From the NCBI RefSeq assembly GCF_965279545.1, contig NZ_OZ257250.1, forward strand, positions 1,178,001 to 1,242,000: a stretch of DNA of 64,000 nt. Direction: 5' to 3'. The DNA is from Methylibium sp965279545. GTDB lineage: Bacteria > Pseudomonadota > Gammaproteobacteria > Burkholderiales > Burkholderiaceae_C. A program made the translations under genes and the position numbers. A model generated the notes under the pieces. That model made no database searches and was not told where the DNA came from. It saw nothing but the letters and a program-made list of their open reading frames with translations. Each line of letters starts with the position of its first letter. Within the stretch, counting starts at the first letter, position 1. This document shows positions 1 to 8,197 of this stretch, one piece after another.

Positions 1-371
1 CCGTTGAACCCGCCCATCTGCGTGTTCGGACGGCCGTTCTTGATGGTGTTGAACATGAACTCGTCGCTGTTGGCGCCTCCGGGGCCCCAGGCGCCCCGCA
101 GCAGCTGGGGCGCCTTGCCGCCCTTGCCACGCGAGTTGTGGCACAGCTGGCAATTGCGCCCGAACAGTTCCTCTCCCTGCTTCTCGATGTCCGAGGCCAC
201 TGCAGGCGCGGGTGTCGCAGCCGGCTCGGCAGCCTGGGCCACGGTGACGCCGGGAGCGCCCGAGGTGGATGCTGGCGCCGGACCGAAGGCCACGGCAGCG
301 CCGCACAGGGGAAGGGCCAGCAGCACAGCGGCGAGCCGGCGAGACAGAGGGGTGCGGTGTTGTCGCTTCAT
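1..371 (-). CDS. c-type cytochrome, 3' end outside window
   Basis: Partial gene; about 123 residues are visible and the C-terminus lies beyond the window edge. The N-terminus is a signal peptide (basic start, then a hydrophobic stretch at about residues 11-30), followed by an Ala/Pro-rich linker. A normal heme c motif, CQLCH, sits at residues 74-78, so this is a periplasmic mono-heme cytochrome at least in the visible part. It is the last visible gene of the minus-strand series porin, PQQ dehydrogenase, binding protein, cytochrome. By analogy with XoxG/MxaG it probably takes electrons from the PQQ dehydrogenase; that role is inferred from context. The distal Met ligand cannot be seen. Confidence 0.85.
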   Translation of the reverse strand, partial: MKRQHRTPLSRRLAAVLLALPLCGAAVAFGPAPASTSGAPGVTVAQAAEPAATPAPAVASDIEKQGEELFGRNCQLCHNSRGKGGKAPQLLRGAWGPGGANSDEFMFNTIKNGRPNTQMGGFN

Positions 372-393
372 GTCGAGTCGATGGAATGGGAGG

Positions 394-1182
394 TCAGGGT
401 CGGGCGATGCGCGGCAAGCCATAGCGTCCTGCAATCGCGTCGAATCGTCCTTCGGCGCGCAGTGCAACCACTGCGGCGGCGAGGTCGTTCGACAGCGCCG
501 TGTCGGCGCTGCGCGTCGCCACGGTCATTCCGGTGTACAGGTCGGCGTCGTCCACGGCATCGGTGGCCGCCACGACGCTCTTGCCGGCATCGCCGGTCAG
601 TGCGGATGACCACACCAGTGCCAGATCGATCTCGCCCGCCTTCAGCGCCTCGATCAAGGCGGCGCTGCCTGGGTAGGGCACGCGAGCAAGCTGCTTGCGG
701 TACAGGTAGAGATCGGCCGGCGTGGCCGTGACGGCGCCAATGCGGCGTGCACCGCGCAGCGCAGCGACGCTCGGCGCCGGTTTGCCCGGCGCAGCGACAA
801 GCACATAGCCCAGCACGAGATATGGGCCGGACGTGACGAGCTTGCGCTCGGCCAGGTCCTTGGCCAGGTCGGGATCCTGCGGGATGCCGAGGTAGGCGTC
901 GCACTTGCCGGCGGCCAGCGTCTGTCGCAGCGCACGGCCGATGCCACCGCGATTGGGAACCTGGGCCCACACCAGTTTCAGCGGACGTCCGAGCTGGCCG
1001 GCGATGGCCTGCGCCACTTCGACATCGATGCCGCGCTCCGGTCGGGCCTCGGAGGAAAACGGCGCGTTGTCGTCGTCCACACACACGCTCAAGTAGGCCG
1101 GCGCATCGGCCTCTGCGGCACGAACCCCGAGGGCACACAACAGCAGTCCGGCAGCGAACGCGAATTTTTTGAAGTTGCTCAT
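394..1182 (-). CDS. periplasmic binding protein, XoxJ/MoxJ-like
   Basis: A 262-residue periplasmic solute-binding protein of the amino-acid-binding (SBP_bac_3) fold, starting MSNFKKFAFAAG with a cleavable signal peptide ending near residue 22. The chosen ATG lies 18 codons inside a longer open frame because the signal peptide begins there. Genes of this type beside PQQ methanol dehydrogenases (MoxJ/XoxJ) are thought to help dehydrogenase maturation or activation rather than solute uptake, and no ABC permease or ATPase adjoins this one. It lies between the PQQ dehydrogenase (62 bp downstream of its stop) and a cytochrome c gene, the usual xoxF-G-J content. The exact role is inferred. Confidence 0.8.
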   Translation of the reverse strand: MSNFKKFAFAAGLLLCALGVRAAEADAPAYLSVCVDDDNAPFSSEARPERGIDVEVAQAIAGQLGRPLKLVWAQVPNRGGIGRALRQTLAAGKCDAYLGIPQDPDLAKDLAERKLVTSGPYLVLGYVLVAAPGKPAPSVAALRGARRIGAVTATPADLYLYRKQLARVPYPGSAALIEALKAGEIDLALVWSSALTGDAGKSVVAATDAVDDADLYTGMTVATRSADTALSNDLAAAVVALRAEGRFDAIAGRYGLPRIARP

Positions 1183-1243
1183 GAGAGTCGATGGCGGGAC
1201 GGGGTGCGGCCTGCGCCGCACCCCGGATCCCTGCATCAGTCCA

Positions 1244-2998
1244 TCAATCGGACAGGCCGAAAACCATCAGGCCGCCGCCGCGGTTGTTGCGCTTGAACAG
1301 CTCGTCGTAGATCAGCGGCAACAAGCTGCCGCCGCCCGGGCCGTAGACGATCGCGACGTACTGCTTGCCGTCGGCCGTGAAGGTCGTCGGGTTGCCGTGG
1401 ATGCCGGAGCCCACGTTGAAGCGCCACATCTCTTCGCCAGTGTCGTCCTTCATCGCGCTGAACCAGCCCTCGGCATCGCCCGAGAAGACCAGCTTGCCGG
1501 CGGTGGCCAGCAAGCCGCTGGTCGCTGGCGTGCTCTGCGGACGCGTCCACACCTGCTCGCCGGTGGTCGCGTTGAAGGCCTTCACGCCACCGGTGTACGG
1601 ATTGGCCTTCAGCACCCGCGACGACAGGAACCACTCGCCGTGCTTCCACTCGGTCTTCTTGGCCTGGATGTCCATCGAGCTGTCGATGAAAGGCACGTAG
1701 ACCATCTTGGTCCGCGGGCTGTAGGCGGCGGGGTGCCACTCCTTGCCGCCGTCGAGGATCGGCGCGATGTCAGTCACGACCTTGTCGTAGCGCGGCACCT
1801 TGTCCGGATTGACGATCGGGCGGCAGTTGTCGCCGAAACCGGTGACCCAGTTGACGCGTGCGATCGGCACCACCCAGTTGCACTTGCCGTTGGTGCGGTC
1901 GATCGAATACAGGTGGCCGTTGCGGTCCCCGTGCACCCAGACCTTGCGACCCTTCTCGTCGTCAACCATGATGACTTCGTTGTTGCCGTCGTAGTCCCAC
2001 GAATCGTTCGGCGTGTACTGGAAGTGGTACTTGATCTTGCCGGTGCTCGCATCGAGCGCGAGCGTCGAATTGCTGTACAGGTTGTCGCCCTTGCGCACGC
2101 TCGGGTCGAAGTCGGGCGTCGGATTGCCCACGCCCCACAGCACGGTGTCGGTCTTCGCGTCGTAGGTGCCGGTCAGCCACGCCGAGGCGCCGCCGGTCTT
2201 CCACGAATCGTTGGCCCAGGTCTTGGCCTGCGGATGGTCGGCGCTGGTCGGCCGCGTCTTGGTTTCCCAGATCACTTCGCCGTTCGCCGGGTTCAGCGCG
2301 GTGATGCGACCGACGTTGCCGCCGACGTCACCCCCCGAATTGCCGACGATGACCATGCCCTTGGCGACCAGCGGCATCGAGGTGTAGATCTCGCCCGTCT
2401 TGTAGTCGCCCATCTTCTTTTCCCACACCACTGCGCCGGTCGTGCTGTTCAGCGCGACGACGTGGGTGTCGAGGGTGGCCATGAAGACCATGTCCTTGTA
2501 AAGCGCGACACCGCGGTTCACCGCATCGCAGCACAGCTTGGGGCCGAGGTCGCCCGGCAGCGAGCGCTCGTACTTCCAGAGCATCTTGCCGGTGACGCCA
2601 TCGAGCGCGAACACCTTGTTCTGGCTGGCCGTCACGAACACGCGGCCATTGATCACCGTGGTCTGGCTGTCCTGCGCCTCGTTGACACCGAACGACAGGT
2701 TCCACTTCGGCACGAGCTTGCGCACGTTGTCGGTGGTGATCTGCGTGAGCGCGCTGAAGCGCGTGTTCTGGTAGTCCTTGCCGTAGTGCAGCCAGTTGTT
2801 GGCATCCTTGTCGGCGTGCAGCAGCATGTCGTCGCTGACGTAGTTCGGACGCCATTTGAAGGTGTTCTCGAGCACGTTGACGCCGAGTGGCGGCTCGGGG
2901 TCTTCGGCGCGACAGACCGAGGTCAGGACCAGGCCGAGGCCGATGCAGGCCACCAGCGGACGCAGCCGCGCGGTGCGGGGAGGGGTGAAGCGGATCAT
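1244..2998 (-). CDS. PQQ-dependent alcohol dehydrogenase, lanthanide-type (XoxF/PedH-like)
   Basis: A 584-residue periplasmic quinoprotein with a signal peptide (cleavage near residue 31) and the eight-bladed propeller repeats of the methanol/ethanol dehydrogenase family. The adjacent cysteine pair that forms the ring disulfide over PQQ is at residues 156-157 (LCCDAVNRG). The catalytic Asp335 is followed by Tyr336 and Asp337 (WDYDG); the second Asp is the extra metal ligand typical of lanthanide-dependent members. The ligand normally seen as Glu in an SGGE or SGAE motif appears to be Asp224 (SGGD), with a one-residue insertion after it. RBS AAGGAGAC precedes the ATG. Substrate is not determined by the sequence. 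Confidence 0.9.
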   Translation of the reverse strand: MIRFTPPRTARLRPLVACIGLGLVLTSVCRAEDPEPPLGVNVLENTFKWRPNYVSDDMLLHADKDANNWLHYGKDYQNTRFSALTQITTDNVRKLVPKWNLSFGVNEAQDSQTTVINGRVFVTASQNKVFALDGVTGKMLWKYERSLPGDLGPKLCCDAVNRGVALYKDMVFMATLDTHVVALNSTTGAVVWEKKMGDYKTGEIYTSMPLVAKGMVIVGNSGGDVGGNVGRITALNPANGEVIWETKTRPTSADHPQAKTWANDSWKTGGASAWLTGTYDAKTDTVLWGVGNPTPDFDPSVRKGDNLYSNSTLALDASTGKIKYHFQYTPNDSWDYDGNNEVIMVDDEKGRKVWVHGDRNGHLYSIDRTNGKCNWVVPIARVNWVTGFGDNCRPIVNPDKVPRYDKVVTDIAPILDGGKEWHPAAYSPRTKMVYVPFIDSSMDIQAKKTEWKHGEWFLSSRVLKANPYTGGVKAFNATTGEQVWTRPQSTPATSGLLATAGKLVFSGDAEGWFSAMKDDTGEEMWRFNVGSGIHGNPTTFTADGKQYVAIVYGPGGGSLLPLIYDELFKRNNRGGGLMVFGLSD

Positions 2999-3054
2999 CG
3001 TCTTGTCTCCTTTTTTGGGGAATGCCGGAGAACCTTCCGGCGGATCATCGGCAC

Positions 3055-3104
3055 GAAAAAAAGCCCGCGCCCAGCGGCAACCGGGGTTGCGCGGGAACGC
3101 GGGC
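3055..3104 (-). terminator. rho-independent terminator after the porin gene
   Basis: Reading the minus strand, GCCCGCG (3104-3098) pairs with CGCGGGC (3069-3063) around a loop that itself folds, followed by a run of T residues down to about 3055. It lies between the porin stop and the PQQ dehydrogenase start, so the dehydrogenase genes need readthrough or a separate promoter. Confidence 0.7.
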
Positions 3105-3135
3105 GTCAAGACACCGACGAAAGGTGTTCGCAGGT

Positions 3136-4287
3136 TCAGAAGTTGTGGTTGATGCCGACGTTGACGAAGGTCGTCTTCGCGCCCGGCTTGAAGCTGCCGT
3201 CGGCCACGATGCTGGTCTTGAGCGCGGCGGCCCCGGTGGCACCGATGTCGGCGTCGACGAACGCGGCCTGCGCGTAGATCGTCGTGCGCTTGGAGATGAA
3301 GTAGTCGTTGCTGATGACGAGGTTCTTCGTGTGGTTGGACTTGTTTTCCTTGTCCTTGTTGTCGTAGTACGCGAGGGTCGCGTTGTTCATCGGGTGCCAC
3401 TTCCAGTCCACGCCGACGCCGATGCCGTTGACCTTCGAGCTGGTCGTGCCGTCGGCGTTGTTGTTCTCGCCGCGCAGGTAGTTGGCCTTGAAGGTGAAGT
3501 CGCCGAACGGCACGGCACCACCGAGCCCGGTGTGCTTGACGACCTGCTCGCCGGTGATCTGGTCCTTCATGTATTCGTGGGAGAACGACAGCGTCACCGG
3601 TCCGGTGTAGGTCAGGCCCAGCGCGAGGATCGTGTTGTTCGAGGTGCTGCCCGCCTGCTCGCCCAGCGAGTACAGGATCCCCGCCGTCACCGGCCCGAAG
3701 GTGTTGCGATACTGGATCGCGTTCTTCATGAAGATGCCGACGTCGTCGTTGCTGTTGACGGAGCCGGTGCCGGCGATCGGTTCAAGCTGGTTGTACGCCC
3801 AGGCGTACAGATTCGAGAACTGCTCCTTGAACGCGCGCGGCTCGGTGCCGATGTGCGCCAGCAGTGCGGGGCCGTACTGGCGGCCCAGGATCAGCGTGCC
3901 CCAGTCGCCAGCGAGACCGACGTTCGCCTGACGACGGAAGAGCACGGTGCCGACGGCGGGCGTGCCGTTGTCGCCCGTGCCGTGCAAGCCACCGGTGTCG
4001 GTGTCGAAGTGCGATTCGAGGTTGAAGAAGGCCTTCAGGCCGCCGCCGAGATCCTCGGTGCCCTTGAGGCCCCACACGCTCTGGCGCAGGCCGCTGGTTT
4101 CGAGCCGCGTGAGCTTGCCGCCGGCAGCGGACTTCGATTGGGTCAGGATGCCGGCGTCGATGATGCCGAAGATCTGTACCGACGAGGCGTCGGCTGCTGC
4201 TGCCCAGCCGGAGGCCAGCGAGAGGACTGCTGCAATGGCGGCGAGACGCCGCTGCTTTGCCGAGAGGCGGGTGGCTTTCTTGTCCAT
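3136..4287 (-). CDS. outer-membrane porin (Burkholderiales general porin family)
   Basis: A 383-residue trimeric-type porin with a signal peptide ending in GWAAAADA at about residue 33, then the first strand SSVQIFGIIDAGI typical of the family. It ends in NHNF; the terminal Phe is the usual beta-barrel assembly signal. RBS AGGAG lies 8 bases before the ATG. A strong sigma54 promoter match lies about 105 bases upstream of the start. A terminator follows. Context suggests it admits the alcohol or product handled by the neighbouring PQQ enzymes; the specificity is inferred only from position. Confidence 0.92.
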   Translation of the reverse strand: MDKKATRLSAKQRRLAAIAAVLSLASGWAAAADASSVQIFGIIDAGILTQSKSAAGGKLTRLETSGLRQSVWGLKGTEDLGGGLKAFFNLESHFDTDTGGLHGTGDNGTPAVGTVLFRRQANVGLAGDWGTLILGRQYGPALLAHIGTEPRAFKEQFSNLYAWAYNQLEPIAGTGSVNSNDDVGIFMKNAIQYRNTFGPVTAGILYSLGEQAGSTSNNTILALGLTYTGPVTLSFSHEYMKDQITGEQVVKHTGLGGAVPFGDFTFKANYLRGENNNADGTTSSKVNGIGVGVDWKWHPMNNATLAYYDNKDKENKSNHTKNLVISNDYFISKRTTIYAQAAFVDADIGATGAAALKTSIVADGSFKPGAKTTFVNVGINHNF

Positions 4288-4390
4288 TGTGTCTCCTAGT
4301 TTTGTTAGATAAGGGCACTCCCCGCGTTGATTGCGGGGCTCGCCTGTCGTGAACGGTCGACTTCCTGCCATGTCGCCGTGAGGCCTCTTT

Positions 4391-4406
4391 TGCAGCATCT
4401 GTGCCA
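4391..4406 (-). promoter_or_regulatory. sigma54 (-24/-12) promoter for the porin
   Basis: On the minus strand the sequence reads TGGCACAGATGCTGCA, with GG (-24) and GC (-12) separated by exactly ten bases, close to the consensus TGGCAC-N5-TTGC. The predicted transcript starts near 4381, leaving a leader of about 94 nt before the porin ATG. Confidence 0.7.
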
Positions 4407-4407
4407 A

Positions 4408-4499
4408 GCGACATGTGCCGTGCCGCAGCCCCTGGCAGCAGGCCTGCAGGGCTTTGCAGGCGTCGCTTTTTGCAACAGATGCGACAGAGCACATGTCGC
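4408..4499. promoter_or_regulatory. GCGACA half-site cluster upstream of the porin promoter
   Basis: GCGACA at 4481-4486 and TGTCGC at 4494-4499 form an inverted repeat with a seven-base spacer. A further GCGACATGTGCCGT (4408-4421) is a degenerate copy of the GCGACA-N2-YGTCGC palindrome found at 4819, 14377, 15739 and 22262. The 4481-4499 pair sits about 76-94 bases upstream of the porin -24 element, a normal distance for a sigma54 activator site. The spacing is not the same as at the other four places, so binding is uncertain. Confidence 0.45.
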
Positions 4500-4818
4500 T
4501 TCGCCCGACCGAGCGAGACATCGCGGCGCCGCACCTTGCGACGTGGGGTGCGTTGCGCGGCCCGTGATCGTCACCGGCTGTGCTCGGCAGGCTGCAGACG
4601 GTGTTTTCATGGGTGTGGCGAGGTCTTCGGGCACGGTGCGCGGCACCCTGCATCCGGGCCGCAGCGACGCGAGTCGAAATGCACGGGTTCCGGCTCGCGC
4701 AACGGACTGCGGCGGTGCAGCAAGCCCGCGGCCTTTGTTGTCCGCGCCGGTGCCGGTGTCTCTTGTGCGTTGCATCAGACCCGCTTCGGGTTGAAGTCGC
4801 CGTGGCGCATGAGGCCGT

Positions 4819-4832
4819 GCGACAGTTGTCGC
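4819..4832. promoter_or_regulatory. perfect palindrome GCGACAGTTGTCGC, putative activator site
   Basis: GCGACA-GT-TGTCGC is a perfect inverted repeat with a two-base centre, 88 bases upstream of the -24 element of the sigma54 promoter of the second PQQ dehydrogenase. The same arms and spacing occur upstream of acoX, the DUF1097 gene and the AcoR-type regulator gene. It is probably the binding site of that regulator. Confidence 0.65.
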
Positions 4833-4918
4833 CGAGTGACAGTCGGGCAGTGACACGTGGCGCTGCGCAATGCCCTGGAAAACGCAAGCCGGCCCCTGGG
4901 GCTGCTCGTCGCAGCGCA

Positions 4919-4934
4919 TGGCACGGAAGCTGCC
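4919..4934 (+). promoter_or_regulatory. sigma54 (-24/-12) promoter for the second PQQ dehydrogenase
   Basis: TGGCACGGAAGCTGCC has GG (4920-4921) and GC (4932-4933) exactly ten bases apart. The predicted start is near 4945, about 68 nt before the ATG at 5013. Confidence 0.7.
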
Positions 4935-5012
4935 TTACGGGACACCGGGGCTCTTGCGAGACGTTGTGTCTGCGCACGAGAAGCACCTCAGAAAAACCAC
5001 CTAGGAGACGAT

Positions 5013-6698
5013 ATGACTCACGTTTCGAGCGGCAACAAGAAACAGCTGGCGGCGCTGGTCGCTGCAATGACCGTCGGCCTGCTGGCCGCGGCCTCGGCCA
5101 GCGCTGCAGGCAGCGGCCCCGGCTACGACGACCCGAACAACTGGCCGCAGTACCACCGCAGCTACAACGCCTGGCGCTTCAGCCCGCTGGAGCAGATCAA
5201 CAAGACCAACGTGAAGAACCTGCACGTGGCCTGGATCCACCAGCCCGGCAGCATCACGCACGGCCTGCAGGCCACGCCGATCGTCGTCGACGGCGTGATG
5301 TACACCATCGCCGCCGACAACAACGTGTTCGCGCTCGACGCCGCCACGGGCAAGATCATCTGGCGCTACACCGCCAAGCTCGACCCGATCGTCAAGGAAG
5401 TGTTCTATGGTTCGGCGAGCCGCGGCGTCACCGTCGGTCGCGGCAAGGTCTTCGTCGGCACGCTGGACGGCCGCTTCGTCGCGCTCGACCAGAAGACCGG
5501 CAAGGAGCTGTGGTCGACTCAGCTCTCGGACATGAAGAAGGACTACGGCGCGCTGTTCTCGTCGCCGCCGCAGCTGGCCGGCGACACGCTGTTCGGCGGC
5601 ACCACCGGTGGTGACCAGCCGATCATCGGCAAGATCTTCGCGGTCAATGCCGACACCGGCGCGCGCACCTGGACCTTCGAAGTGCCCAAGGACGACCCGA
5701 AGAGCTGGCCCGGCGACAGCCGCAAGGTCGGTGGCGGCTCGGCCTGGCTGCCCGGCACCTACGATCCGACGACCGACACCATCTACATCGGCACCAGCAA
5801 CGCGGCGCCCGACTTCAACCACGAGGACCGCAAGGGCGACAACCTCTACACGGCGACGCTGCTGGCGCTCGATCCGAAGACCGGCAAGATCAAGTGGCAC
5901 CGCCAGGAAGTGCCGCAGGACACCTGGGACTTCGACTCCGCCTACGAGGCGCTGCTGGTGCCCGACGCCACCGGCAAGACGCAGCTGGTTCACCTGAACA
6001 AGAACGGCTTCGTGTACGTGATGGACAAGGACAACGGCGCGATGCGCAATGTCTGGCAGTACACCGAGAACATGAACTGGTCCAAGGGCGTCGACCCGAA
6101 GACCGGTCTGCCGATCGACCCGGTCTATCCGGAAACCGACAAGCAGAAGCTGCACTGCCCGAACCTGCTGGGCGCACGCAGCTGGAACGCCGGTGCCTAC
6201 AACCCGAAGACCAAGCTCTGGTACTCGCAGGGCATGGAGGTCTGCAACACCGTGACCAGTGCGAAGCAGGGCCCGGTGCCTGGCATCGGTGGCCTGTCGC
6301 TCGGTCTGTCGGAGATCACGCTGACGAATCCTCCCGGCAAGAAGGCCGACGGCTGGCTCGGCGCCTTCGATCCGCTCACCGGCAAGCAGGCCTGGAAGGT
6401 GCGCTTCGAAATGCCGCCGCTCAGCCATGTGCTGGCCACCGGTGGCGGCCTGGTGTTCACCGGCGACATGTTCGGGGGTCTCTACGCCTTCGATGCCGAC
6501 AATGGCAAGGAGCTGTGGAAGTTCAACGCCGGCTCGGGTGCCCGTGGCGGCCCGATCAGCTATGCGGTCAACGGCAAGCAGTACATCGCGATCCCGACCG
6601 GACTCGGCTCGCATTCGCCGGGTTTCCTGACCGGGGCCTTCCCGCAGATCCGCAACCTGCCGGGCGGCGCCGCGCTGCTCGTGTTCACCGTCGACTGA
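5013..6698 (+). CDS. PQQ-dependent dehydrogenase without the vicinal disulfide
   Basis: A 561-residue periplasmic quinoprotein with a signal peptide (cleavage near residue 32) and PQQ propeller repeats. The usual adjacent cysteines are absent: the corresponding segment reads FYGSASRG at residues 131-138. Asp306-Phe307-Asp308 (WDFDS) gives the catalytic Asp plus the second Asp of lanthanide-type enzymes. The glutamate metal-ligand position is Asp201 (TGGD), and Asn263 sits in the GTSNAAPDF loop. It is clearly divergent from the other dehydrogenase in this locus, so substrate or electron-transfer behaviour may differ. RBS AGGAGACGAT precedes the ATG. Transcription is predicted from a sigma54 promoter with an upstream palindrome. 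Confidence 0.9.
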   Translation: MTHVSSGNKKQLAALVAAMTVGLLAAASASAAGSGPGYDDPNNWPQYHRSYNAWRFSPLEQINKTNVKNLHVAWIHQPGSITHGLQATPIVVDGVMYTIAADNNVFALDAATGKIIWRYTAKLDPIVKEVFYGSASRGVTVGRGKVFVGTLDGRFVALDQKTGKELWSTQLSDMKKDYGALFSSPPQLAGDTLFGGTTGGDQPIIGKIFAVNADTGARTWTFEVPKDDPKSWPGDSRKVGGGSAWLPGTYDPTTDTIYIGTSNAAPDFNHEDRKGDNLYTATLLALDPKTGKIKWHRQEVPQDTWDFDSAYEALLVPDATGKTQLVHLNKNGFVYVMDKDNGAMRNVWQYTENMNWSKGVDPKTGLPIDPVYPETDKQKLHCPNLLGARSWNAGAYNPKTKLWYSQGMEVCNTVTSAKQGPVPGIGGLSLGLSEITLTNPPGKKADGWLGAFDPLTGKQAWKVRFEMPPLSHVLATGGGLVFTGDMFGGLYAFDADNGKELWKFNAGSGARGGPISYAVNGKQYIAIPTGLGSHSPGFLTGAFPQIRNLPGGAALLVFTVD

Positions 6699-6738
6699 TA
6701 CTCGTCGCGTGATCTGAATGCGGCGTTCGCGCCGTGAC

Positions 6739-6767
6739 GGGGAGGATGCCTAGCGGTCGTCCTCCCC
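6739..6767 (+). repeat. hairpin between dehydrogenase and cytochrome genes
   Basis: GGGGAGGA (6739-6746) pairs perfectly with TCCTCCCC (6760-6767) around a 13-base loop. There is no T-run, so it may be an mRNA stability or partial termination element rather than a full terminator. Confidence 0.45.
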
Positions 6768-6801
6768 CTCGACCTTGTGTAGCCAGAAAGAACCCCGCCT
6801 G

Positions 6802-7215
6802 ATGAAGAGCCTGCAAAGTATCCGCGTCGCAACCCTCACGGCCCTGTGGGCTGTTGCCGCGGGCCCGGTGGCCGCCGCCGCGCCGCCGCCTGAAGCCGCG
6901 ACAGCGGCGCCCCCGGCCGTTGCCGGCACGCCACCGTTCGACCTGTCGGATGCCGCGCGCATCGAGATCGGCAAGAAGCGCTTCAACTCGACCTGCGCCG
7001 CCTACTGCCATGGCGCCGAAGGCGAGGGCGGCAAGACGCCGCCGTTCAGGGGCAACAAGGATTTGACGCCGCAGATCGCCTTCAAGACCATCACCGAGGG
7101 GCGACGCGGCACGGACATCATGCCGCCGTGGGGCAATGGCTTCACGCCCGAGCAGATCTGGGAGCTGGTGGCTTACATCAACTTCCTGACCACCCAGCCG
7201 CCGAAGCAGCAATGA
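6802..7215 (+). CDS. c-type cytochrome with a CX3CH heme motif
   Basis: A 137-residue secreted cytochrome c with a signal peptide (about residues 1-27), an Ala/Pro-rich linker and one class I cytochrome domain. The heme site reads CAAYCH at residues 65-70, with three residues between the cysteines instead of two. The codons TGC GCC GCC TAC TGC CAT are unambiguous. The probable distal ligand is the Met in DIMPPWG. The ATG at 6802 was chosen because the signal peptide starts there. It follows the PQQ dehydrogenase by 103 bases and probably accepts its electrons. It abuts the convergent thiL stop. Confidence 0.85.
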   Translation: MKSLQSIRVATLTALWAVAAGPVAAAAPPPEAATAAPPAVAGTPPFDLSDAARIEIGKKRFNSTCAAYCHGAEGEGGKTPPFRGNKDLTPQIAFKTITEGRRGTDIMPPWGNGFTPEQIWELVAYINFLTTQPPKQQ

Positions 7216-8175
7216 TCAGATCCTGAAGTGGTCGAAGCGGGCGTAGACGTCCCGCTCGGGGCAGCCTCTGCCATCGACCAGGCGCAGACCGGCCGATGCG
7301 TGGATGCTGCCGATCCGCGTGACGGGGGTCTGTGCGGCCCAGGCCGCCTCGACCACCAGCTGCCGGTCCTGGCGCCGGGCCGTGAACAGCAGCTCGTAGT
7401 CGTCGCCGCCCGACAGTGCGAACTCGCGCCGCAGCGCCTGCGGCAACTTCAGCAGCAGTTCGGATTCGGGCAGCGCGTCGACATCGATCGTCGCGCCGAC
7501 CGCCGAGCTGTCGAGGATATGGCCGAGGTCGCCGACCAGGCCGTCGGACACGTCGACGGCGCTCGTCGCGATGCCGCGCAGCGCAAGACCGAGCTCGATG
7601 CGCGGGATCGGCATTTCCATCGCCCTGCGAGCCGGCTCGAACACCTCGCTGTCGACCTGCAGGGCACCGCGAAACACCTCGAGCGCGATGCGCGCGTGAC
7701 CGGGCTGACCGCTGACGTAGAGGTCGTCACCGGGAAGGGCGCCGGAGCGCAACAGGGCCGAGCCGACCGGCACCTCGCCGAACACGGTGATGCAGATGTT
7801 CAGTGGGCCGGCGGTGGTGTCGCCGCCGATCAGCTCGCAGTCGTGCTCGTCGGCGAGCCGGAACAGGCCGCTCGAGAAGTCGGCCAGAAAGTCGGCGTCC
7901 GCGTTCGGCAAAGACAGCGCCAGCGTGAACGCCAGCGGGCGCGCACCGCAGGCTGCGAGATCGGACAGGTTGACGGCCAGGGCCTTGTGGCCGAGGCGTT
8001 CGGGCCGCACGGTCGACAGGAAGTGGCGGCCTTCGACCAGCATGTCGGTGGAGATCGCCAACTGCATGCCCGGCTTGACGCGCAGCAGTGCGCAGTCGTC
8101 ACCGACGCCGAGCGCTGCGCGCCGTGCCGGCCGCTTGAAGTAGCGGTCGATCAGCTCGAACTCACCGAGCGTCAT
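7216..8175 (-). CDS. thiL: thiamine-monophosphate kinase
   Basis: A 319-residue ATP-dependent kinase that phosphorylates thiamine monophosphate to thiamine diphosphate, the E1 cofactor of 2-oxo acid and acetoin dehydrogenases. It starts MTLGEFELIDRYF, and the GVGDDCALL motif at about residues 23-31 is diagnostic of the PurM/ThiL fold. It is the last gene of the minus-strand series acoX-A-B-C, ligase, lipA, thiL, 22 bases after lipA. The link to acetoin dehydrogenase through TPP supply is inferred from this position. Confidence in the function is high. Confidence 0.95.
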   Translation of the reverse strand: MTLGEFELIDRYFKRPARRAALGVGDDCALLRVKPGMQLAISTDMLVEGRHFLSTVRPERLGHKALAVNLSDLAACGARPLAFTLALSLPNADADFLADFSSGLFRLADEHDCELIGGDTTAGPLNICITVFGEVPVGSALLRSGALPGDDLYVSGQPGHARIALEVFRGALQVDSEVFEPARRAMEMPIPRIELGLALRGIATSAVDVSDGLVGDLGHILDSSAVGATIDVDALPESELLLKLPQALRREFALSGGDDYELLFTARRQDRQLVVEAAWAAQTPVTRIGSIHASAGLRLVDGRGCPERDVYARFDHFRI

Positions 8176-8197
8176 GGTGCATTCCCCGGTCGGCGCC

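Larger units (their letters stand above)
4288..5012. other. 725-bp divergent control region between porin and PQQ dehydrogenase
   Basis: No convincing gene was seen. The interval holds two divergent sigma54 promoters (4391-4406 minus, 4919-4934 plus), an inverted repeat at 4481-4499 and a perfect palindrome at 4819-4832. Open frames here lack coding features and a good ribosome binding site. Confidence 0.7.

Noticed and set aside
1169..3277. 702-codon open frame opposite the PQQ dehydrogenase
   Set aside because: A frame kept open by GC-rich codon bias; the opposite strand encodes a clear quinoprotein.
4481..4499. A fifth regulon palindrome before the porin
   Set aside because: The arms GCGACA and TGTCGC are present but the spacer is seven bases, not two; kept only as a half-site cluster.
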